From Metridium senile (Eukaryota > Cnidaria > Anthozoa > Actiniaria > Metridiidae), in assembly GCA_949775045.1 (NCBI GenBank), contig OX459095.1, positions 33,590,564 through 33,654,563 on the forward strand: a stretch of 64,000 nt of DNA. The letters run 5' to 3'. The first letter of the stretch is position 1. Every line of letters begins with the position of its first letter. Under the pieces are notes generated by a model that was not told where the DNA came from, searched no databases, and was given only the letters and a program-made list of their open reading frames with translations. Shown here one piece after another: positions 24,448 through 35,927 of this stretch. A program made the position numbers and the translations under genes.

Positions 24448-24851
24448 CAACAACAACACCTGGGTCCAGCCTCGTGGCACCCAGAAAAAGCACTAAGACA
24501 TCTTCACCGAGGGACTTTGCCCGGAACAGTCTCCACATAGGAAGTAAGCTACACTACTTGATATATGTCATGATAACAATACATTTCTTACCTTGTATAA
24601 CTAAATTCCTCGATAGATACCATGGCACACGATATCCATGGAGTTCAAACGACGAGCTCGATCTGAACAACGGTATGAAGACTTTGTTAAAGTCGAAGAA
24701 GTTCCCCGCAGTGAGAATAATCAAAGAAGAGTTTGTCAGTGGCAGTGATCAAGTGAAACAAATATGGAACCGATTCGACTGTGAGGACTGGAGGAAGCAG
24801 TGCATTGAAAAGATCAGGAACATGTACAAGACCCACAACAACACATATTAA
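23914..24851 (+). CDS. Half-length tyrosine recombinase of element D1 (254 aa)
   Basis: Exons 23914-24024, 24119-24283 and 24363-24851 join in phase 0. The product starts within the catalytic domain: TSVRK carries the second catalytic Arg and LATLMKHSQKTQSSWYDF the H-x8-Y box. Then come a Pro run and a Thr run (24396-24461) and a Myb/SANT-like tail (RYPWSSNDELDLNNGMK to EKIRNMYKTH). Zinc fingers, core-binding region, first Arg and Lys are absent, so it cannot be a complete recombinase. A possible 73-nt intron (24544-24616) would break the frame, so it is read through here. If made, it might bind ends without cutting; that is speculative. It may equally be a decayed 3' half. Confidence 0.6.
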
Positions 24852-25121
24852 ACAACTTGGTGTAAAACCGTTTATTAAAGAAAACAATACTGGTTATACA
24901 AGTGTGGTTTTTGCTTGAATTAGATAAGATAATTGTGTAAAAAAAAAAATTCTAAGTCCTCGAGGATTGGTCAAAACTTGATGACTCTCCCCATATAATA
25001 GTTAGAGGAGCCCAAAAGGTATCATGTGACAGAATATGAGGCCAATCGGACCAAACGGGAGGGAGATATGAATTTTTAAAGTTTTAAAAATGTAATGTGG
25101 TACTTATATGACTAAGACAAA
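24852..25121. other. D1 3' flank with inverted A/C-type tail
   Basis: 24955-25090 is the reverse complement of the tail shared by A3 and C1 (compare 33329-33420 and 40738-40815), including the cctcgagga and tatctccctccc phrases. No gene. Confidence 0.6.
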
Positions 25122-25303
25122 GGTCCCACTTTTTTTGCTGACAAAGTGGACCATTTTACTGACAAAGGAGGACCTTTCCTGACAAAGTGGTCCTTTTTCC
25201 TGACAAAGTAGGACCCTTGCGGACAAAGTGGGTCCATCACTGACAAAGAGAGACTTTGCACTGACAAAGTGACCCTTTTTGCGGACAAAGTGGGCCATGT
25301 TCT
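25122..25303. repeat. D1 subterminal array and right TIR
   Basis: Eight copies of a CTGACAAAGTGGGTCC-like motif at roughly 20-30 bp spacing; the last is the terminal repeat itself, so the array is built from TIR-like words. Candidate recombinase or Myb-domain binding sites. Confidence 0.82.
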
Positions 25304-25305
25304 GC

Positions 25306-25323
25306 CCCTAACCCTAACCCTAA
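25306..25323. repeat. Telomere-repeat junction D1/A3
   Basis: Exactly three perfect CCCTAA units (18 bp), followed at once by TTAGACGC of A3. Confidence 0.97.
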
Positions 25324-28300
25324 TTAGACGCATCGGTCGAAAATGCCGCACATCGCGCACATTCGGATGCACATCCACTTTTGACCCTCTAACTTAATAA
25401 TTTATTCATTTTTATTTGATAGATGGGTAGTATTTGAGTTTCTGCACTAACCCTGTAAGTTTGGGCTCCGTTGCTATGTAACTTGACCACTTACAGACAC
25501 TTTGAAAAGTTCAAGAATTTCGAAAAATAGCCCAACTTTGGAATTTTTTCCTGGCTCTCCTATTGGCTCGATCGAAAAGTTATCTAGCTAGGGTTGTAGA
25601 GAAACTCAAGAGGTATCTGAGGTTTAAGTTTGGGCTTAACCCCAGATTTCAGAAAAAATTTACATAGGTTTGACCTATGAGCACTAAAGGACTACAGTAG
25701 TTGATTCCTGCACAAATCTTATTTTTCTAAGTGATCTAATATTAAAATTTCAAATGCTTATAACTTTTCGAATATTCAACCGATTGAGACGTCGAAGGTA
25801 CCAGTGCACGCCGGGGGATGAGATCTTTCGAATGAGGTATGGTGACCTTGATTCGGCCCAGTCCTTCCTCATTTTTGGACACTTTGAAAAAAAAACCGAT
25901 TTTTGAAAAAGTCCGGAAATTTTTCTAGGTGCTTTTTTTGCATCAGGGTTTCACACTAGAACTTAGAAATTTTCACAAAAGTTGCGTCTTAATGCCTAGT
26001 ATACATGATACTTTTTTGGGTAGTGTGGCTTAAAATGTAATTTTTTTATTTCAATTTTTATTGTTTTTTTTGCATGTTTTTCCAGAGTCTCCCAAAAATT
26101 CCAGTTCTAATAGTTTGAATATTTTATTGCATGGATGTGTTGACCAATACAAGAGCTTCATTTCGTACATACATTTATATTAGGAATGACGTAAGTTTGA
26201 GGTTTTCCGGCGTAAATTTCCAAAATGGAGGTTTTGACAAAGTCGAAAAGTACAATTTTCAAAACACTACTCCTCCTCCAATAATGAACAGTTCGTGTTC
26301 AAAGTTCAATATGTTGTAGCCCTTGGTCCCAGGCACGTGCAGTTTGCATCTCATGAATAAATTATAAATCCCTAATGAGTTATGATTTTTTGAATTTTGG
26401 CACTTTTTGACCAATAGAAATTCAGGGTTTTAATTTATGCATGCAATTTTTTGGGGCGTGGCAGAAATAATTAAGAGTGACATATCCTAACAGTTTGGTG
26501 ACATATTACCAAGTATTTGCTTAGTTACGATTTTTTGAGTGATATTCATGAAAGTTCAAAAGAACAGCCCCTAATTTATGCATGAAATATTAACCCAAAT
26601 AAGGGTCCGCAACCTTAAATCACAAGATCCGCTTTATATCTCTATGTTAAAGCCCAAACTAAGTTAATTGAGCAAATCCTCAGTTTGCAATTAATTTTTT
26701 TTTTAACTTTTCTAAAATGTAAAAAACTCATTAAAATTTCAACTAATCATAACACAACTTTTTGTGACAAAAGACTTAATGTGGGGCACCAACATACGTC
26801 AATACCACGTGTCTACGGTAAATACCCACGAAGATATACACGTGCAAACTTGCGAGTGTTTTTGAAAAAAAATCTCAAAGTGGAAGGTCCTTAAATTTGA
26901 CTTATGACCTTCACCTTTATAAAACGTGATCGCTTGAGCCCACGTGATACGCTAAAAAAAAAAAAATTTCAAAAAGTGTCTTATTTTCTGAGATAATTTT
27001 TTTTTTTGAAAAATTCATAAAACAAAGCCCTTTTGACCTTTGACTCCAAATCTTTTTTTGTAAGCCCATGTGATAATGAGCTATCCAATCAGAGAGTTTC
27101 TAAGGATTTGGTTAAAATCTAGTGTGTTTTTACAAGGATTTTGTTTTGGTTTTTCGGAGGGGTACCCCCCCCGGAAGATGCCCTTCCCTGAATTGGCACG
27201 CCACCATCAAAAATGTTCTACTCGTTGCGTAGAACAATAATAAATTGTTCATTGTTCCAAATTGACCAATTATGATCGAGTTTTTTATACTTGAATATTG
27301 CATTTTTGGCAAATTTGGTGCTCTGTTGCTTAGCAACCAGGACGAATTGATTGATTTTTATTCCAGCTTGGCATAGATGTGTCTACAGACTATTAGCCAG
27401 AGGTAGTGCGCATTCCAGGTTATGCGGTTATCAGGAGTTATCGCAGTTTGAAATCTAGAAAAAGTAGAGTGGCACTTACAATTTTTTTTCAAAGCGACCC
27501 AGTCCCCTAACGTCCAAAAGTTTAAAAAATTCATAACTCCTCCCGGTTTTAACCGATTCACTTTATATTTTGTGACGATATAGCTGACATCCCCCCACGT
27601 GAGCAAATATTCGAGGAGTTACGCATTTTTTTAAGTAAACTTTGGTGCTCTGTTGCTTAGCAACGAAGACGAATTGATCATTGAAAGTCAAACCTTGCAT
27701 AGATGTGTCCATGGACTATATACCTAACCCTAACTCTATCCCTAAACCTAACCCTAACTCTAAGTTATTGCTGTTTGAAATTGGCAAAATCTTTAATGGC
27801 ACTTAGAAATATTTTCGACGAATGTTTACAAAAACAGCATTTTCAAAGCTCCGTAAAACCCTCAATATTATACTAATCTTTACAAAACTTACACAACATG
27901 TAGTCTGGAGAGTCTGCTTTGTGATTGTGGTCAAATAAAACATAGAATCGTTAATGTGATTGTACTTTGGGGGAGGTCGAAAGTTGAAAAAGGCACTTCC
28001 GGTTGGTCAAGCTGAAATTTTTATGTAAAGTCTAAAAACGCCTATAAAAAATTCCACATTTGGCCAATTGTTTTGAAACTCTGTTAAATGATGTACTAGC
28101 ATCTGTTGCAATTTCTATCAATGTTTTGAACAATTTGATAGGAATGCGAATATTTTTCAGATTTCTGTCAGATGTTTCAGTTAATACTTTTGGAGATGTA
28201 AAGGCTAAAATTTAAAGCACTTTTCCATTGCAACAAGTGTGCGGAGTATCAAGCTGTTTAGATGAAAAGCCTTTGTTTTACAGTTTTTTTAATTTCGTCA

Positions 28301-28752
28301 AAATTGAGTAAATAAAAATTCATAATTTATTCAGGTTTCTTTCAAACCTTTAGTCCTTGAAACATCAAGTGTAGGGGGATGCTAGGTATTTTTAAAAAAA
28401 GTTTCAAAAAGATCGGGCAAATCCTTGTACAAAAAAATGGATAATAAGTACTTTTTTGTTGAATTGGGCTTCCTTTGTCCTCTGCACGTGGCGAATTATG
28501 ACCATCTTTATTTGCTCCTCCTTTAACCGTATTTACAGCCTCAACACTAACAGCTTGAACAAAACAAATTAGCCAGCAGTCAAGGTAAGTCATCAGTGCT
28601 TCATGTCAATCACTAACCCTATGGTTACGCCCCCTTCTGATGACGTCATTTACCGGAAGTTGTAAATAAAACCATTTTTTCCATGTTTTTTTACATAGTT
28701 CTTCGCAAAGACCAAGATAAAAGCTATTTCAACTAAAGATAAATTGTCAATA
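25324..28752 (+). other. A3 5' spacer and leader
   Basis: Non-coding, parallel to 8523-18066 of A2 without the Harbinger. It contains repeated ttcataactcctc phrases, two direct copies of ggtgctctgttgcttagcaa (about 27317 and 27641), a telomere-like tract at 27721-27766, and the first non-coding exon before the intron at 28753. No gene recognised. Confidence 0.7.
27721..27766. repeat. Interstitial telomere-like tract in the A3 spacer
   Basis: Degenerate CCCTAA/ACCTAA units, C-rich strand on +, opposite in orientation to the corresponding tract at 16797 in A2. Confidence 0.8.
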
Positions 28753-28998
28753 GTAAGTACAGATTATGATAATCACATTTATCACGTGGTTGAAATTTTA
28801 CTTCCGGTAGAAATATGTTTTTTAAATGTTTTTACTAAAACTTGCGTAAAAAATTCTAATTAATTCCGATACTTTTCATTCTTATAAAATAGTTAACCCT
28901 AGTCATGGTAAAGGTGCTGTATAAAGTACACAAAGTTTGCATGAATAGTTGGTCGCAAAATAATTTTTTTATTTCTTGTAAATTTTGTAGGTAAAGAA

Positions 28999-31815
28999 AT
29001 GGCTTTTTTTCACTACAATAATAACTATAGTCGAAAAGATCTGTATGACTGGGTAGTCACCGAGCTTGCTGTTGCTAAACAGATGAACCTGGGCAGCTTT
29101 TCCACCTTTTTAGACACTGTTCAGAAGTTGCTAAACCAAAAAAACGTGGAAGAGGGAAAGCCCGTCTGGATCCCGTCGTTACCACAACAAGATAATGTAA
29201 AAAGTATCAAGCGGCGTATGGCCATATTTTCAAAGAAAGTGTTAACACAGTCGGTGATGATGCGGTGTCAAGCTCCACCTCAGATGTAGCCTTTGAATAC
29301 ACTGGGCAAGCAGGGAAATGTCCCGAGTGTTTAGAATTTAAGTCCCACCTGAAGGCGCACCTCATGAGTGCCAGGCACAATTGGACTGAGGCGAAGTACA
29401 ACGCCTGGAAGGAGGATAGACTTCCCGCACCTAAAGCCGAAAAGTACTGCCACCACGTCTCCTCTGGTGGGAGAAAGTGCGCGTGGTTGGGGGAGAGGCT
29501 TGATATGCACTTAAAGCGGAGCCACAGCCTGAAAGTTGGCGAGAAAGAGTACTCCGACCTTATGTCAAAGGCAAAAACCCCTCGAGTATCAACAACCCTA
29601 ACCACCACCACCTCAACAGCAAGGAGAAGCTCAATCGAGAGTGCATCACCACAGAGTGATGCACCTCTGATTGAGCTTCTCGCAAGGCGTAGATCTGTAA
29701 AGCGAAAGATCATGTCGGATGACTCAGAGGAAGAATTGCCAAAGACAAAAAAGAATAAGATATCCAAGGTGTACTTCTCGGACGAGTCCTCGAGCGAGGA
29801 AGAACAAACCAACCAGACAGTAGTAAAGGACAAGGCACCTGTAATACCTGTAAAAGTAGTGGTGAAAGAAAAGGCACCCATAATCGAAACCTACTTCAAC
29901 GATGAAGCGAAAGAAGATGATGAGGAAGATGATGAGGAAGATGTGGAAGAATACGAAGATGAAGAAAGTGATGAGGAAGAAAGTGATGAGGAAGAAAGTG
30001 ATGAGGAAGAAAGTGATGAGGAACAAGAAGAATATGATGATAACGAAGAAGAAGAAAGTAGCAAGGAGGTAGAAGGAACCAAAGAAGCAAGGGGAGAATA
30101 CGGCGATGGATGCCAACCCACAAACACAATCGAACTATTTATCAAGGGATTCAACCATTACATGAGCACACCCGATGGTGGCTGCAAAGACGACCAGCAA
30201 ATAAGGCAGCGTTGTTCCCAGGTAAGATGTCAATAGAGTAGATATTATTGTGTAAAAGAAACTTCGTATAACATGTTCTATTTTTTAATAGATTAAAGCC
30301 GTGTACGATGCCCTTGGAAGGCCAGACAAAGTGGACTACTTCTTTAACACTGACAATATCTACACAAAATTCTTTGAACCCAAACTGGGTGAGGTGACTT
30401 GTAACACTATGTACGTGTATCTCTATACCATGAGAGACTTCGCCACTTATGTAAAGACGCCACTTATGTAAAGACGACCTGTTCTCCTGAAAAGAATCTA
30501 GAAGATCTATTGAACAGACTCCTTCAAAGTCTAAAGGGCTGGAGAGATTCAATAAAGAAAAAAAGAAACGTCCAAGTATCTCAAAGAAAGTGGGAGGATA
30601 GGAAGACACTACTAACCCCTGAAGACATAAAAGCCATGAAGACTTGTAGGCAAGCGAGATACTGTACTGAGATACTGACAAGCACTCCTGACTCGATCGA
30701 AGAAAGTGTCGATGCACGAAACTATCTGATGTTCCTGATATCGGCCGAGAACGCCAATAGGTATTTACGTTATTGTTATCTTCAAAAGTCTCTTTAAAAA
30801 AATGATAATAAAGTATGTATGTATCTATGTTACCAGGGCAGGACCACTAAGCAACATGACAATGGACGACTTAAAGAAGGCGGAGACGCTCCCGAACAGC
30901 AGAGTTATCCATGTGGCAGACCACAAAACCGTCAACACATATGGAGGTAAGTTTCGTAAGTAAATTGCTGTTAATGTTCTGCATATAAGACATGTATATT
31001 TTGTATTCTTAGGGTCATTGATAAACGTAACCGAGAAGCTCTACGAATTAATATGGAGCTACGTCCGCGGCGCAAGAGAAAGGCTGCTAAAGAAAGAACA
31101 CAACACAGACGCCTTGTTCATCACAAAGGACGGGAAGCAACTACAGAATAAGTCGATGCACCACGCACTTAAACAGTTTGCTTCCAAGTCCCTTGTGCTG
31201 GACGAGGGCAAGCTGGCAAAGTTTTGCAACACCGTAATGCGAAAGGCAACTGTCACAAACACCAGAAAAGAAAACGTACACAGTAGGGAGCAAATAGCCA
31301 CTCTCATGTCACACTCCCTCACGACGGCGGACAGGTTCTACGACCTACCGAACCAAATAGCCAAAGCAGCTTCTGGGCACCAGACTGTAAGAAACCTGTA
31401 TGCTACACCGACAAAAGAAACCCACACCAAAACCACTAACGACAACGACGAGGACAAGGAGAAGGAACAGAAGGAAACAACAAAGGACGAGGATCAGCAG
31501 AAGGATAATAAGGAAGCGACAGAACAAGAACGAGACGAGACATCGACAACCACAAACACAATTCCACCAAGCCCTCAACCCGCGAAGAAATTCAAAAGCA
31601 TGGCTACAAGGAAGCATTGGAGTAAGGAGGACGAAACCATCATAGAGCAAAAGGCCTTAGCCATCATTTCGGGCAAGATAAAAGCAACGAGAATGAACAT
31701 CTTTGCGACGATAAAGAACCATGGCTCACTCCGTAAGATCGCTAGGCGCGAGAATGAAGAACGGCTCTTCGAAAAAATTAAGAGCATGGCCAAAATCTTC
31801 CAGAAGAAACTGTAA
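28999..31815 (+). pseudogene. Nearly intact tyrosine recombinase of element A3
   Basis: Exons 28999-30221, 30292-30760, 30837-30946 and 31013-31815. Two lesions only: a one-base frameshift near 29240-29250 before zinc finger 1, and a 17-bp tandem duplication (gccacttatgtaaagac, about 30450-30483) that makes exon 2 469 nt instead of 452 and creates a stop. All catalytic blocks are intact: NANRAGP, HVADHKT, VMRKA and LMSHSLTTADRFYDL, plus the Myb-like tail. The linker has a repeated Glu-Ser-Asp-Glu-Glu unit. Few lesions suggest recent inactivation or assembly errors. Confidence 0.88.
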
Positions 31816-33536
31816 TATATTATGTAATTATCATTGTTCACGTTAATATTTCTATATATCTGTACATATAAGTTCATATCCATGTTTAATGGTTCAAAAA
31901 TATCCTGTACATATAAGTTAATATTTATTTCTAGTTGTTTACAATATATTCTGTACATATAAGTTAATATTTATTTAAAATATAGTCTGAAAATATAAGT
32001 TAATATCTATTTATCAAAGTTTAACATCAAATCTCTACATATAAGTTAATATTTATACAAAAAATCTAATATATTCTGAATAAATACGTTGAAATTATAT
32101 ATATTTAACCAAATGATTTTGAATTATTGTAAATAAAATATTCCACAATTGACAAGTCTTGTTGAGTTTTCTACCATGCATTCTACGGGTTCTAACCTAC
32201 ATTTTATATGGGGAGAGTCAAAGGTCAATACCTCAATCCAAAGCAACCACACGCCCATCAAAAAAAATTTTTAATTAATTCATATCTTCCCTTTGATTAG
32301 GAAGATTCACTCCGTTTTGTGTCACGTGATAGCACATAACCTCCTTCAAATGCTACAATTGAAACGATTGAGTTTAAACCAATCCCAAGGAAGTTAGAAA
32401 AAAAACGGTCGCAGCCCCCTTAATTTATGCATAAAAAGTAGTACTAATTGGTACTCAGTGCCTCACGGCCAACATTTTCAAAAATTCATAACTTCGCTTC
32501 CATTGGAGCGATTGACTAGCTTTTGGTGTCACATGATAGCTGACATCCCCCGGCGCGTACCACACCCATACTGATTGAGTTTTAACCAATCCGGGGGGAG
32601 TTATGATTTTATTTAGAATTTTACAAATGAGGTCGTAGTTCCCTTAATTTATGCAAATTAGCCAATTTTTTGATGGGGTCGTGCTTCTGACGTCACGGGC
32701 TATCTGACCAACGTTTCGACACCTCCACCAGACCCATATTCACTGAGTTTGGCCCTCGCCTAAACTGGTGAGACATAAAAATTGATATCTCCCCCCTGAT
32801 TGGACCGATTTGCCTCAAACTTTGCCACGTGATACCTGTTAACGTCCTTTACATTTTATATGGGGAGGGTCATGGGTAAAAATCTCAATCCAACGTCACC
32901 ACGAGTGAATCCCAAAATTGAGGCGACATAAGGCAAGACTTAAAAAATTCATATCTCCCCCCCAAATGTTCAGAATCGCTCCATATTTGGACAGGTGATG
33001 CCTATGGACCTTCTCTACGTTTTATATTGGGAGGGTTATGGGTCAAAACCTCAATCCAACGTAACCACATGTCAATCAAAAAAAGTGGGTCACCAGTAAA
33101 AATTTCCAAAATTCATATCTCCCCCCCCCGAATGGTTCGATTCGCTCCATATATGGACAGGTGATGCCTGTGGACCTCCTCTACATTTCATATGGGGAGG
33201 GTCAAGGGTCATAACCTCAATCCAACGTCACCACGAGTGAATCCAAAAATTGAGGCGTCTTTAGTCGACTCTTCAAATATTAATTTCTCCCCCCCCGAAT
33301 GGTCCGATTGGCTTCAAATTTGCACACGTGATACCTGACGATAATTTCTACATTTTATATGGTGAGGGTCATCGTGTTTTGACCAATCCTCGAGGAGTTA
33401 TGAATTTTTAAAAAAAAATTCCATAGTAAAGAAAAAATGTCAGTTCTGCGCCAAAAAAAAAAGTGAGTAGAATAAAGTGCGAGTTACGACCAAGTGTAAA
33501 AATGTTTTTTTATGCTTTTTAAAGCTAAAAAAAATT
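31816..33536 (+). repeat. A3 3' UTR and ~8-copy tandem repeat
   Basis: The ctgtacatataagttaatat phrases (to about 32100) are followed by about eight copies of the 150-bp ttcatatctcccc unit and a tail (33329-33530: ctcgaggagttatgaattt, agttctgcgcc, tttttatgctttttaaagct) also found after C1. No gene recognised. Confidence 0.78.
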
Positions 33537-33713
33537 GTGCAAAATGTGCAACGGTCGATCGGTCGCACATCGGTCGATGTGCAGGCCTTGTGCGCCGCAC
33601 ATGCCCGTGCACGACCGAAATAACCCTGTGGGGTTAAATTCACAAAAAATCGGTCGATGTGCATGCACAAGACCGAAATGTGCAAGATGTGCAACCGCAC
33701 GACCGCCTGGCGT
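33537..33713. repeat. Palindromic right end of element A3
   Basis: Repeats of CGGTCGATGTGCA and its complement surround a taaccctgtggggtta core. The layout matches 22591-22762 of A2, but the specific word is TCGGTCGA instead of CAGTCATT. Confidence 0.8.
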
Positions 33714-33732
33714 CTAACCCTAACCCTAACCC
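33714..33732. repeat. Telomere-repeat junction A3/C1
   Basis: CTAA, two CCCTAA units and CCC, 19 bp, between the A3 and C1 ends. Confidence 0.97.
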
Positions 33733-33753
33733 GGACCACCTGAGGGAGGCACA

Positions 33754-35927
33754 CGAATCCCCAAAGTCTGAAATAAGGCTCTAAATGGCTTCAAAATTGC
33801 AGGGTTAGCAAGAGTTATGCCTCTACATTAAAACCCTCTTTGATGGGTGTTGATACAACTAAGAACAACAAAGTTATAGCTACAACAATTTTCGTTTTCT
33901 GAGATTGACACATGGCTTTCATCGATCATATCTCAGTTTCTAATTGCTTGATTGGAATCTCTGATAGCTCAAAAGATGCAGAATTTTACGCTCTTTACGC
34001 TTATGTAATAACATTTACCCAGGGATTAATATCCCCGGGGATATTTAGGTTTCGGTAAGATGGGGTACTAGTCGGTGTAGTATGTGCTTACTTTAGAAAA
34101 ACTTATTTTTTGGTGATACGCACTTTTTCCAAATCCTTAAATAAAGGCTCTGCAATGGTGGTTTAAAGCATCTAAGGGTATTTTGGTCCGAGCAACTCGA
34201 ATTCGACATAAAATTCGAGATCAGAGCAGTGTGTGGAGAGTTATGCACTTTTTCCCGACTTGTGCTGAATTCAGGAATACGTTTTTAAACTTTTTTTCTA
34301 TGTTCCTTTTGCTCTTAAACGCTGTAAATTTCAGGATAGTTAGTGCCTGTCGTCTTCTATGCAACCCAGTTGAAATATTTCACTAAAGTTGAAACGCAAT
34401 GATTTTATTACAGCTCAAATTTGTGTTTTTTTTTCAAATTTGCTATTTTTAAGTGCATATTTCTCCTAAAGGAGACTTCTGTTTCAAAGACAATTACCCT
34501 GATGCAATACCCCTGGATATGTTAAATATCTCGTAGAAAACTTGCAACATTCTATGCAGTAGCTTCTGAGATCTAAGTGTACAAAAAAAATAATTTTTTA
34601 GGTACCTTTTTCCCTATTTCAACAATTTATGATAATAATGTATGTAAGATATGCGCTTTTTGATGTGCTGATCTCAGAAAATGTTTCAGTTATCTTAACA
34701 AGTATAATGTGATCATTTTAAAAAATTTCAAAGCTTAAAGTCACAAATATTTGAAAATTTATAACTCTTTTGTTTCTTGCTTTCTAACCGTAGAATTTAT
34801 AATTCGTGTTTATTTTGATGAGTTCTACGAGTTCTGTATCATTGATTGAGTTTTCTATCAATTTTTACAAAGTTATGATAAACAGAGTTTGATGTACATT
34901 TTTAAGTTGAAGGTTTGTGTCGTAAATAACACCACAATTATATCAAAATGCCAAAAGATGGACTTAAATTATGATGACAAAACGATTGAGGTCAGTTATG
35001 TTCTTAATAGTAAGCGCGCCTTCCAAAATTTGGCAATATTACACATTATTTTTCTAGAAAGCTAAAGTCCCTTTTAACAACCTAGTAATATGAACGTATA
35101 GAAACGCGTCCCCGGCGTTGCTAGTTTTTTGAATTAAAATTGAATTTCTTAGAAGATGTGTCCACTTTTGTGTTTTCACAAAACTTGCATCTGCCCATCG
35201 AGTAAACGTTTTTTTTAAAGCCGGTCACGTGGGTTATATTGTAGTCATTGAAGCCTATCTGCGAGTATCTTCGATTAAGCTATGCATGAAATCCTTGTCA
35301 AGTTATACTCATTATTCTGTTTTTTACTAAGCACATTTGGGTCTTCACTGCTTAGTAACCAAGCCTTTTCTGAAGGAGATACTTACGTCAGATGCAAAGC
35401 ATACAATGTGGGTTGTGCGCAAGGTTTTGGATTTTGAAAATATGTCAATTACAAGAAGTTATTTGTGATTAAACATACCTAATGAAATCCAAAATATGCT
35501 AATTTTTTCAAACACATGAGCATGTCCTTCAAATGATGCCGCTGGAACACACGTGCATTTGATAGAGGTAAGTGGTGTTTTTTTTCGTGTGTCATTTTTC
35601 ACTTATTTTGCCAAGTTAAAAGCGTGGTTAACAAACTAATTGTGAACCATTATTTAGTTAAAAGTCTTATTTACCTTTTGTTTACTTTAAATCAACGCGA
35701 ACGAATCGTTAAGGCGAAAAAATTTACATAACAATTCACCATTGTGTCGGGCTCAGAATTTTTTTTTTTTTGTTGAAAATTTAAGGGGTCACCTCAGCCA
35801 ATTTTTTTTTTTCGGAAATATTGATAAGATTGAAAGGCTGTCACATATATTTCCTTGTTTGGCTTACTAAATATTTCATTATAATAAAAGTTTACTTAAT
35901 TCAACAGTTCCACAAAATTCTAGAAGC
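33754..35927 (+). other. C1 5' flank
   Basis: AT-rich, about 2.2 kb, with ttttgaaaatttataactc-like phrases distantly resembling the family A spacer. No gene recognised. The promoter must lie here if the gene is expressed, but no core element was identified. Confidence 0.5.

Larger units (their letters stand above)
22771..25303 (+). mobile_element. Internally deleted YR element D1 (2.5 kb)
   Basis: Terminal inverted repeats AGAACATGGACCCAGTTTGT (22771-22790) and the complement of acaaagtgggccatgttct (25285-25303) bound it, and telomere repeats flank both sides. It has a 1.1 kb 5' flank shared with D2 (61438-62040), a gene for only the C-terminal half of a recombinase, and a right-end motif array. 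Both ends are kept while the middle of the gene is gone, as in a non-autonomous derivative. Confidence 0.82.
25324..33717 (+). mobile_element. YR element A3 (8.4 kb, both ends present)
   Basis: Left end TTAGACGCATCGGTCG and right end CGACCGCCTGGCGTCTAA are imperfect inverted repeats; farther in, gcacatcgcgcacattcgg on the left matches the complement of gaaatgtgcaagatgtgc on the right. Telomere repeats flank both sides. Best-preserved family A unit and a template for A1, A2 and A4. Confidence 0.87.

Noticed and set aside
24544..24616. Intron in the D1 gene
   Set aside because: Donor and acceptor look reasonable, but splicing would shift the frame, whereas read-through keeps the Myb-like tail in frame.
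33440..33754. Overlapping frames on both strands across the A3 right end
   Set aside because: They arise from palindromic terminal repeats and telomere units and match nothing conserved in A2.
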